NCBI GenBank assembly: GCA_012845835.1
Contig: JABAKD010000022.1
Coordinates: 11,054,718-11,118,717 of the forward strand
Length of the DNA stretch: 64,000 nucleotides
Source: Undaria pinnatifida
Taxonomy: Eukaryota > Sar > Phaeophyceae > Laminariales > Alariaceae
Direction: 5' to 3'
In this document: piece after piece, positions 29,301 to 41,300 of the stretch
Layout of the letters: each line of letters starts with the position of its first letter
How positions within the stretch are numbered: position 1 is the stretch's first letter
The notes under the pieces: generated by a model
Database searches by the model: none
What the model saw: the letters and a program-made list of their open reading frames with translations, nothing else
What the model was told of the DNA's origin: nothing
Program-made: the position numbers and the translations under genes

Positions 29301-32300
29301 TGCATCGCCCCCAGCACTCCGAGTTGGTGATACTGTAAACGGTTGAGACAACGGAGGTAAACGATACCTGCAGCACTTTTGTTGGGATGATATGCACCAT
29401 GCATCACACAACGACGTTTGGAGTCTACACCTCGTGTCACTCCTTTCGGATCAAACACGCTAGCGTAGTATATAGTCATCTGCACCTTCGTGTATACAGC
29501 ATACGCGCAACGTTTGCATCTCGGCGAGGCGGGCCAAAACCTTATCCTTGAAGAGAACCACTTATGTCTGAATCTGCAGCTGTACGTGGCCGTGGCTGGT
29601 ACTCGATGTATTCGTGCGCTCTGTTCAAGCACAAAAAGGTTACCTTTCACATTCACGAACGATTACCTTTGGTATCCACAAAAGTGTACTTTCTGCAATA
29701 AAAAAACCTTACCGTTGCGCCCACAAAAATTTACCTGCTGCATCTCAGTGAGGCGGGCCAAAACCTTATCCTTGAAGAGAACAGTCCCGTGACCATTGGC
29801 CTCGAAGTAGATACCCACATCGTACTTCTCCGCCTCGTGGTGGACAAACTTTACCCCAGTCTTGGCCATTGCCACAGGCACACCGTTCGACCTTAGGTAT
29901 CTGTTAAGGCACATTGCCGACGACGCCATGCGTTAATGTACGATACAGGAAACCTATTACTAGGGAAAACACATGGTTAGAAAACATAGGGGAATACACT
30001 GATTGATGCGCTTATAGTGGGTGCTGCTTACTATGGTTCACCGAAAGTAGACATACTTACAATTACGAATAGTCATCATTTGTGCTTTCGAGCTAAATCC
30101 GTAGGAGAGGCTTTGCCTTCAAACATCTTCTGGACACGCCATGGCCTGGGGGTCGTCCCCGCCCCCCCCCTCCGGGTGAATACTATATCCCAGGCTGGGT
30201 TTCTAGTTGGGAGAGGATGTGTTCTACACCAACTTCGGTAGAACGGCTACCGGATTCCTTAGTTTTCCTGTAAAACTCAGCCTGCATTTCTTACTACCTT
30301 GCTCCTTAGTACGTGTCCTGTAATGTGTTAAGAAGGTATTGTATGAAGTTATTACAAAAACTTCACCTGTGAGTTCGAAAAAATTACGGTCGATACTCAT
30401 CTTTGCAAGCTGCTCGATACACCGGGCAGCCGTTTTTAGTTAGTGAGTTGCCATCATTCATCCTTGTTAATGGCAACATTTAATATATACAAAAGTACCG
30501 TATTGATCCACTTCATCCTTTTGACTAATGCCACAGGGCTGATCGATTTCCTGCCCTACCTAAGCCATATCATACTGCTGTGAAGCATCCACGCATAATA
30601 GATCGCGAAGGGAAAAAAAGGTGGGCAAAAGGAAACAAGACCTGATAAACAACCATTCTCTGCATGGACGCTACAACTTAATCAGAGCGGAAAAGCTGGG
30701 AAAAGGGAAACAAGACCTGTGAAACTATCGCTCTGCTAAGTAGACTACAACCTGATAGCAGTCTCCCCAACCCGTGAGACCAACAGCGACGGCAAGGCGT
30801 GCTGCTGCTACAGCAAGATCCAGTGTGACAGCATGTGCGTTCTGCAAAACAAATCTCGTTCTCATGCGTCTGTTCCGTCAAGCGACACTATCTGCATCCT
30901 GAAAAAAAGCCCTTTTTCATGTTTTTCGCGAATCTGTTTCGAACCGAAGATGCACTTACTGAGTGGACCCGCCGTTAGCATAGGCCGTCTGCACCACAGA
31001 CATCGAAAACTCCTGCTCGACGCGAAACGATAAGCACAAGCGGTTGAAAGGTCAAAATGAGGGTATCAGTGAAATTTGAAGCTTTGCTCCTTTTCTTTTC
31101 GATTTTCAGTTTCGTTTTTCGTTTGGTATATTTTTTGTGAGCAATGTTGTTGGCGCGCGGGGTGGGGCATAACGAACAAGGAAAGTAATCCAGCATAAAG
31201 TAGCATAATTTCCGACTTCATTGGGGGCCTGCGAGCATAGTCTAACCGCGTAAAACCCGGCATAAAACGGGAGGAATGCTATGGATGAAAAAGAGCAGAA
31301 TAAAAAATAAGCCAAGGTATGGCTGTGTCTTCACAAGTCGGGCGCACCAGATTTCTTAATGTTCTCTCCAGAGGAGTAATAAGTTGCCGCTCTCACTAGA
31401 GTCAGTAGCAAATGGTCATGGCAGTGTATGGGTGTTGCGGGAAATCAGGGGCCACGACAGCTTTGAAGGTTGCGGGACACCAAAAACGGCGGTTCGGTCG
31501 AAACACGAGCCTTTAAAATAAGACGCGTCAGTCTTTGGGGAAAGGCAGTCTGGCGCGATCTTGAAGAGCGCATACTGCGCCGTACCACTAATGATGCACC
31601 GTACACACCTTGTCGAGACCGAGGTTTGCCAGTTCCTCGTGGATGAACGCGGCGCACAGTGCGGCGATCTTGTCGCCGTCAAAAAGAACCCACTTTCCCC
31701 TGTAAACGGTAACGCCATTGAACGAGGCGCATGAGAACGAAGTAAAAGAACAGTGTGTGTTGCGTACGACTGCTAAAGTTGACCGACAAGCGTGTCTGTT
31801 ACAGCGTTGTTTCTGGTACAGTAGATCCGCTTGGTTTCCAGAATCTTGTCTCATCGAACAGCCTAGCAACACATTCCGGCTACATACGAAACGGCACGGA
31901 CGTTCAGATGCAGAGAGTGACGCGTGTTATCGTATACCTGGAGGTTTGCGGAGTACACCTGAGGGATAGGTGCGACGAGCAGTTGTTGCCGAGCTGGTGA
32001 GCACCCACCCCCGCGCACTCTTTCATCCTTCTGGTTCGATCACGCAGCCGTCCTACGTAAGAAAACTACCGATAGAGACAGCTAAAATATAGATGGCAGA
32101 GGCGTGCGGGCAGCATGGTGCATGGAACTATGGCAATGCAGGTAACAGTCTTTCGAATGAACTCGGAAGAGCTTGAACGTGTCTATGGCAATGGCAATAT
32201 ATCAGGCATACAGGATGTGTGGTGCATGGATCTGCAAGTTTACTAAAATAGTAAATACTCCGTATGTTCTTAGTGCGAAACTATAGATTGTGGCGGACCT

Positions 32301-35300
32301 GGGAGACAGGAGCGGCCACTCTACCAATGATGCAGATACAGCTCGGTTCTGTAACATGTCCGTCATCTGCCACGCGGGTCCGTATTCAGCTGCTCAGCTC
32401 CACTCCAGCTTATACCATAGAGGGCACCCAGTCCCTGTTCGAGCACGCTCAGGCTCACGCTATCGCTACAGTGGGATCCGAAGGGTGTGCCAGCCAGCGT
32501 TGGGTTGCGAAATCAACTGAGTTAAATTGACACACGACGCGTATGAAAATACGTGGAAGTGTGATGAGCTTAAGCTTTATTTTTCCCCATCCGCCGGAGG
32601 ATTGAAAAAAAAAGAAAAAAAAAAAGAGCTCAGGCGATCTACGAAGACCCTTCAATCCTTTTAGAAGAGCGTTTTTGGAGGAAAAAAACTTGAAGTTAGT
32701 GTGGAGTTGTTTTGCGATAGTACAAGGGTTAAGCCATGGCAACGCCTGAGGGTAAAATCCGGGGCTTTTCAAGGATCAGGCCGAGCCAGCGTAATCCGTC
32801 CCGACCCGCGATATTTGAAAATATCTTGACCCGACCCGACCCGTCCAGTGATAGTTCTAAACACCTCCTGACCCAACCCCACTGGACCCGCGAGATTTGA
32901 TAACCTCCGGACATGATCCACGGGTCGAGCCACGACCCGTTGAAAAGTCCTGGTAAAACCCAGGATCGGCCGCAACAGACTGATCAAACAAACGAGATAT
33001 CAAAACCCGCCATAGCAAACCAACTACTGTCCCGATCCGTAGTCAGATCAACGCCTTGCGCCTCATATTTCGCAGTCTCACGTAGTATCGTCAAAGAAGT
33101 GGTAAACGAGTTGGTCGGTGTGGCTAGCTACCACCCCCGCATTGATTCATCCGTAATCAACGCAGCACCTCGACACAACTTCTCGCGTCCCCGCCTTTTC
33201 GCATTTCAAGGTTACTCTGTGTCTTCCCCCGCCTTTTGGTTCCAATGGTACGCTGCTGTGTCTCACGTAGCGTCGAAGAAGTGATAGACGAGTCGGTCGG
33301 CGTCTCCATCGAAGCTGCACAGGCGCTTGCCGATGTCGTCCTTAGCCGAAACTCCGGACGGCGGCACTCCTTTCTGTCCGCGCGGAACGACGCACGCGTT
33401 CGAGAAAAGGGTTTGAGGCGCACTGCTGTGTACGGGACGAAAAAGGGTTGAGAAAAATGCTCGGGACTCACACATTGTGTGCGCGACGAAGGGCCGAGAC
33501 AATGGTTCGAGACACAACCGTACACGAGACGAACGGAGTTATTTGTCCCTGCAGGGGTCGCTTGGGTTTGATTGGGTTTACGGTGGTTTTGGTTAAGATA
33601 TACAGTTCGAGAGAATGCTTTGAGGCACAATGTGGGCGAGACGGAAGGAAAAACAATATCCTCACCATGGTTGATTGGGTTGAGATAAAAAACATTATCC
33701 TTGCGATGGTTGATTGAGTTATGATTGGGTTAGGGTTAGGGCTAGGTATAAAAATTCGAGAAAAAAGGTTGAGACACAATGTATGCGAGACAAAAGGAAT
33801 TATTATCCATACATTGGCTGATGGGTCCACGATTAGGATTGGGGCTACAGGGCTAGATCTTATTCAAGGTGTTTGGTAACATTTTCTCGAATAAGCGGCA
33901 AAGGCCCCCTCCAACGAGGCTTGGGAGTGAAACCGAACCAAGTCGCGCCAAGGTGGTTCACACCAGCCACAGCTTTCAGAAAAACAAGACAAAAAAACAC
34001 TCTTCGGCTGTGAGATCGAGGAGGATTTCGTCCAAACTCATACTTGCAAGCTGTGTGTGTGATCCTTCGATCGCGCGTGCTACGGAGCCTGTATATCTTC
34101 ATGAAGGTTACAGGTCGGTAACCTCTCCACACCAAGGTTACAGTAGGGGGGGGGGGTACCCCTAGTTTCACCACCCCGGGTAGGCTCTGCACCTCACTCA
34201 ACACTGAATTATGAAATGTTTCGTTCTTTCCCAGCTTAACAAGCAAATCCATGATCGGGCGTCTCGCGAACTCGACAAGCACAGAGAAATAGGGGAGCGA
34301 TTCTCGGGAGCAGCGCTGAGCCGCTAACATAAGAGACGCTCAAAACGACTAGTACTGACTAGTAGTGACTATTTAGCAGTAGCGGCTATTAATAGTATCC
34401 CCCTCTCATACCGTAGCCTTGTTTTTCAATTGGTCAAACTCATAGATGGCGAGACCACTGCGCTCAATATCGTCCCTCTCGAACGTGATAATTGACTAAA
34501 TACTTCCCCACACTACTGCACAGTCCAACGGACTGCGCGAAAATGCTGAAACTGCGTTTTTGTGTAGGGGACCTGGACCTGCCAGAAAGAGCAAACACGT
34601 ATACCAGTAGTCGGGTGGACGAAGATAGCGCACAGAGCCGCCCGTGCGGCAATGCAAACGAGAGTAGAACTCGCCAAGTGGCGAGATGTGAATTGTACAA
34701 AGAGGAACGGAATGTTAAAGGAAAAGACGAGGAAATAGACTGATGTGACACGGACAAGTTTGGTACATAAGCGAGAAAGGACCGCTATCCCAGGAAATAT
34801 ATGGTGGCCACGGACGGCCCAAGAGGAAGGAGACAAGATAAGCGAAAACCAAAACTTAATAAATGGAAGAAACGTACTGAGGGCCCAAACGTTGGAGAGG
34901 TCTCTATTAGGAGTAGGAACGGTGCTCCGTCTCGAAAGGGATGCGTGGTCAATGGTCCACCGACTTAAGGCAAGCAACAAATGATACCCCCCTACACACA
35001 CCATTACCTACTACCTACTGAAGTATACGTACATCGTCTTCGGCTACTCCTAGGCATCACTGCGACACCTAGTTTACATAATTTGGCCCAGAACAGGACG
35101 CGTACTTCGCAGTTGACATACTCATCTACCCCAGCCAACACCTTATTGTTTATATCAATTGTACCAGTACAGCAGGCGTAGTTGGTAGTTGACGTACTGA
35201 TCACCACAAGTTATGTTTACATAGTCTGCCCCAATACAGCATGCGTAGCTTATAGTTACCATACTGATTTACCCCAGCCAAAATATTATTGTTTTATTAT

Positions 35301-38300
35301 ACTCTGTCCCAGTACACCAGTATAGCAGGCGTGATTTGTAGTTCCCTTGCTCATCTAACACAGCAAAAAAATATCTGTACGCCCCCGTACCTTCTGAACC
35401 CACTCGGCTCCGCAGCCCTCATTCAGTTGCCCCTCGCCGACACGATTCCTGACTTCCACCGAGAGTTCACCTCCAGGCATTTCTTCCGCCAACACCTGCC
35501 AAAGAAAAGCAATACATTTCTTCGAAATGTTAGTTTTGTTCAGAACCGGAGTAAAAAAAAAACAGTACCTCTGGTATACTGTGTAGCACGATACTGGGGG
35601 ATACTGGGGGGTCCTACCATCGGATGCAAGGACAAGCCGTGACGATCACTCTCGAGACATCAAGCGTCTCACGTGCATAGCCCCGCGAAAACGCACGTTC
35701 ATAGAATGAATCGCACGACAAAAAAAGAGACAACCACAACGAAAACGTTCGGACGAAGGCTATACACCCAGCCTCGAAGCAACTAGCGTGGACGGAGACG
35801 CTGGAACACAGAAAAGTATCGCGATGCTTCTTGCGCTGCTCTCCGGTGGATGGTGGCCACCTTCCATTCAGTTGGCAAGGCGCTCAAGAGATAAAAGGCT
35901 ACTCGTACCTTTATCGTGCTCCGCGTCATGCCATTAGTACCATTAGTATAGCCAGCCAACCTACAGCGCTAACATTTTAGCGCGTGCTAGATATCGAGTA
36001 ATCCCACGGCAGCAGTGGATGCATTTTTGGGGGCTACACGTTTTTGACCTTCTGACCTTGCTACCGGTTGAGCTCCTCGAGCGTGCAACTGTCGGATAGT
36101 GCGATAGGCTGACGAGTACAACGATTGTTATTAGGACTAGCGCGTAGAAACGTTGGCCAGGTTGCGCGAACGAATGCTTTCGACGTCATATAGTATCGGG
36201 TGAGATACTGAGAGAGCCCCTCGTGCTATCAACAGGAGCTCAGAAAAAATTCGCTGCATCGCTAGCGTGGGATAACCCTAAAAATCACAACTTTTTTTTC
36301 TGTTTTATTTTAATTTTTTTCGATTTGGGACCTCAAGACCTCTCTCAAAAACTGATTTGGAGAAGAAAAAAAAACTGTTGCAGGATGAAAAAATCCCATA
36401 TAGCCTTGGTACACAACGAGAATCAAGCAAAAAAACGGCGTATTTCCGACGATTTTGGGTTAAGGAGCGTTAACCCCTTGAGAGCCCCCGAACCCCTCCC
36501 TATACTAAATCCAAGTAATTTTGTCCCCAAAAACGGGTTTCCAGTTGTAAAGGGGTTAAGGAGCCCCGTCATTCAGAATTTTTTTTTGACAAAACATGGT
36601 ATACCTCTGTCGAAGCACGCGTCAAAAATCACAACTTTTCTTCTGTATCCGTCTGAACCATTGTTGTCCACCTCAACCTTTCCCTGCTGCCAAAAACTCC
36701 CCCATTTGTTCAGTTTTGAATACGCTGTGCCCAAAACCTTGGGGCTCAGTGTTACTGAAGGCGTTAAGCGCTACGAGGAGCATAGCGCGAGTTAAGTGTC
36801 TGTGTCCGCATAAACCATTGCGCACCTTCGCAAGCGATTCCATCTTCGGGGCTCCCACGCCATGGGCAGCGTCGATGTGGATGCCTCCCTTGCCGGTCTC
36901 TTTCTCTTTCTCGGCGGCGTCGCGAAACCACGACGCCTTGCGCTTCTTAGAGTCCTCCGCTGTGGCGGAGACGGGGAAAAACGCACGGGAAAAACGAGGC
37001 GCTTAACAACACCTAAAAGTTATACTTCGGAGTGTATGTTTAGGGAGGGTTCATTGGTGAATAGGTGCCAGTCCGACCACAAATATAAGCGCGATATAAA
37101 ATGCTTGAACAAAGTGCGAAACCTCGAGATCTAGGGGAGGGGACGAAAGTGAGCATCCCCGGGTCAACCCATGGATGCTTCAATCAATTGATCTATCTGC
37201 ACGGGGATACGATCATCAACGAGTCTTGGGGTTTAGGATAGCAGTACCGCATGGCCTCAATTCCACATCGAGTTTATATTTATTGCCGAACTTTTTGTAC
37301 TATCTAGGTATTTTCGGATTCGGGGGGACAAAACAAAAAAAAACGAGGCCTTGCGCTTTTTAGAGTCCTCCGCTGTGGTGGAGGGAATAGCTCACGGTGA
37401 AAACGAGACACATGCGTACGAATTTGGAAACAATGAAATACCAGGTACGAAGAAAAACACACAGGAGCGAGTCCGAGGCAAAGCAGTATGCAACTTGGGC
37501 AACAGCTTCCCTTCCCGTCTTTACATAGTGGGTGATGGTGCACAAACGCAGCGGTCGGTTCAGATGTTTCCTCCGTTTACGCGCTTACTGTATTACCCAA
37601 AATTATTTCCCGCAAGTAATAGTAACAAGTTCCAGACGGGTCGGATGATACGTTGCCAAGACCGACATAAGGTACCGCTCTAAAACGCTAGCGAAAACAC
37701 CGCATGGTACTCATATTATAATGTCTGCGATTACCAAGTTCTATTGGGCTGAAAAAAAATGAGACCGTAAATCCTCGAAGCCTGGTTGGGTGTTAGCTCA
37801 TTTTCGGTGAACTCCTTTCGGCTAGTAGTTGGGGCTGGAGTTATCCCGACCAACCCAACCCAATACATATTTTCGGAGGGCTATAAGGGTAAAAAGGGAC
37901 GTTTTCGCCGTTCTTCGACAATTTTTCGTGGGTTGGGTTGCGGCCTTGGGTTGTGACATATTAGTCGGTTTCAATGCTATTACATTATGTTTTCCTACCC
38001 AACCAAAATTATTTCCCCGCAAACACCCTATTCATGAATACCAGGTACCCCAAACGGTCCCAACATTTCAACCCAGAGTGGAAGTCGGGAACGGTTCAGA
38101 AAGTCGAAGCTCAACGAGTAAGGCCGACCGATAAATGATCGAACCTGGGGGAAACGGTATTGGTTGTAGTCGGCCTAAACGCGGCGCGATTATGGTCCGC
38201 ATGTATCAGCACGGGCCTGGTGCCCACACTCTACGTGAGCGCGAGAGAGCGCAAATACCCTTCAAGTGGAACGTGAAAAGCCAGCACAGAAGTACAAGCG

Positions 38301-41300
38301 TCCGCAGGGTTTCTGTCATGGCTTTCTCCGGACCCAGGGAGAAACTTCGGAGAACCTTCTTTTCTACCAGTGGTTTTCCTCCGCGATACGTACGTAGCGA
38401 GCTAATAAATAGCGAGGTGTCGACGGTTGTCCTCGCCACTAGAGCTTAGGTTCGCAAAGCTCGAGGCGAGCATCCTGTGTTTTTTTAGGGCTGTTCACGG
38501 ATCGGAACACATCTCGCGGGTGGGACCCGATCAGGGTGACTCGACCCGACCCGTCCCGCCGGATTTGAATACCGCCTGGCTCGACCCGTGAGATTTAGAA
38601 CACCTCCGCGACCCGACCCGACCTGACCCGACCCGACCTGACCCGACCCGACTCGACCCGACTCGATCGACTGAGTTTTTTAAACCTCCTGGGCCGACCC
38701 ATGGGCCGGATCATGACCCTTGAAAAGCCCTAGTAGTGTTCTTTTTTACAGTCCATGCCTGGTGTGTTGATTTATCCCTGGTGGTGTCGAGTGAACCGTT
38801 GTTATGATTTTAATACAAACGCACAAAACTTGCTTCCCTTTCAAGTGCGGAAGAAAAATCTGTTCATGGCGAAGGTTTGCTGTTAGCTTTTGCTCTTACC
38901 ACTGGAGATCAGGTCCGCATAGCTCGAGGCGAGCATCTTGTAGTACCCCTTCTCGCCGCGCCACTCAGGCTTTCCCCAAAACGGTCCGGAACCAGCCTCT
39001 TCATTGGACATCCTGAAAAAAAAAATCCGGACGGAAAAAGTTGCCCGCGCAAACACGTAGACACGCAGAGGACACCACTGTCAGTCGAAGGTGGGGAACT
39101 TGGGGGCGAAGCTGAGCGCGCCTTAGCACGTATTCGACACCTTGGTTGAGGGTCATTGTGATGAATATGGCAAACCATTTCCCTAACCATAACCCTCACC
39201 CAGTCAACCAATGTCTAGGCCTAGTCCCCTTCGTCTCTTACACAGGTATGCGTCAACCATAGCGCCCAACCCCTGGTGAGTGGTAAGGTTTACTGACGAA
39301 GGAGGACCGTCAAGGACCCAAAAAACATCGGGCGGAGCTGAAAAAAAGCCATCATACAATGGGTGATGATCTGGTGTGTGATTGATTCTATTGGGGCAAG
39401 AACTCTGCAGTCCACTAGCATGCAGCTGATTCGTCGTAATCACCAAAGCTTGCTGATGGGCTGTGAATAATCTTAGCGACTCGACTCTTTTTACACTTGC
39501 TGAGTTTGTTGTATTTTACGATCTTCGCGGGGCTCAGTCATGGTTTGTCAACCGCATTGGTTTTGGCATGCGCAGCCCTTTGACATCGCCTGACAGCTAC
39601 TCGGTACGAGACATGCGCGTACCAGACCAAAACACAACTGCTCGCCAAGCACATCCTCTGGGAGAGGGTGGTTATTGCGCCAAAACAGCTGCTCAATGCT
39701 AGGGCAAAGCAGTAATTAAGCACCCCCTTCAGAACTGCACCCACGTTTTTGACGAAAAAATACTCGAAATTAGTGCGGGGCAGTTCTCGCCGTTCTCAAA
39801 GAGCCAAGTAGGCGGACAAAACCGGAAAAATAAATCGTCCCACCAGCGCTCCACGCCCTCCTCCCGTGGTTGGTATGTACCGTAGGGTGTACCCTAGATG
39901 CTACCTAACACCACGCTTCTCTATTTAGTCGTGGCTTCCGCCATTTCTAATAAAAAAAACGCAATGGAGATAAACAGCCTCGTTTTGACTTTTTACAGAC
40001 GAAAACAGTCTGGTTTTGACAATACGCAAGATGCAAACGAAAACTGCTTGCTTTTGACCATTGCATATAATGCAAACGAAAACGCTTTCACTTTTGCAAA
40101 TAAACGGGAACAAAAAGCAGCCTGATTTTGGCCTTATAGACAAAAAGCCAACGAAAACAGGCTGGGTTTTGACCAAGACGCCAACGAAAACAGTCTGGTT
40201 TTGACATTACCAACGAAAACAGGATGTTTTTTTTACATTACAAACGACAACAGCGTGGTTTTTAACATCACACATGAAAACAGCCTGGGAGCTTGTTTTC
40301 AACTTCACACTACATGACAAAAACGAAACCAGTCTGTTTTTGAATTTACACAAAAAAATAATAACCGAAAAGAGCCTCGTCTTTACTCCACGAAAAATAC
40401 AACAACAAGAAGCAGCCTCGTTTTCGCTTCGACTTGGCATTCACCTGACGCAGTGATGCAACATGGGTGTCGTAAGGACGCCTTGATCGAGCCCTTCCCC
40501 GCCGACCAGTTTGATGCCGTGGAGAGCCAGCGCAGCCAGTTTTGGACTGTGCGGCCTTGTGTCCTGATTTACGCAAAATCGCGTTACAGAAATAAAAATC
40601 CATGCCATTGCGTTCTTATCCAGAAATCGCAAAATTACGCAATTGTTTGACTAGAATAACACATTTCAACATAATCAGGTGACAGGAATCGCATATTTAC
40701 GCAATCGCGTTATTATACAAAAGTCGCAAGTTTACACGTGATAAGGATCGCAATTTGACACAGTCACGTGCGCTACAGGAATCGAAAAGGTACGCCATCA
40801 GGTTATAGGAATCGCAAAAACACGCTATCGCATGACAGGAATCGAAAACTTGAGCGAAATCGCGTGACAGGAATCGAAAAGTGACAGGAACCGAAAATGT
40901 ACGCAACCAGGTTACACGAATCGCAATTTTACGCATTCGCATGACAGGAATCGAAAACTTAAGCAATCGCGTTACAGGAATCGCAAATTTACGCAATCGA
41001 GTTGCAGGGATCGAAAAGTTACTCAATCTCGTGATAGAAGTCGCGAATGTACGCAATCGCGTTGCGGGAATCACAAAAATAAGAAAAATCGCGTTGTACG
41101 TGTAGGAAAAAAAAAACTGTTTACGCAATCGCGTCATAAGAATCGCAAATTTACTAAATCGCGTGACAAGGGATCGAAAGTTCACTCAAAACCGCTTGGC
41201 AAGAACTCACGAATTTACGCAATCGCGTTACAGGAATCGTAATTTTTTACGCAATCGCGTGACAAATAAACGCAATTTTACGTAAAATCGCGTTACACGA

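Noticed and set aside
36223-36795. Plus-strand open frame of 190 codons
   Set aside because: It is built on dispersed family B and a nested MITE-like element; the other family copies have stops.
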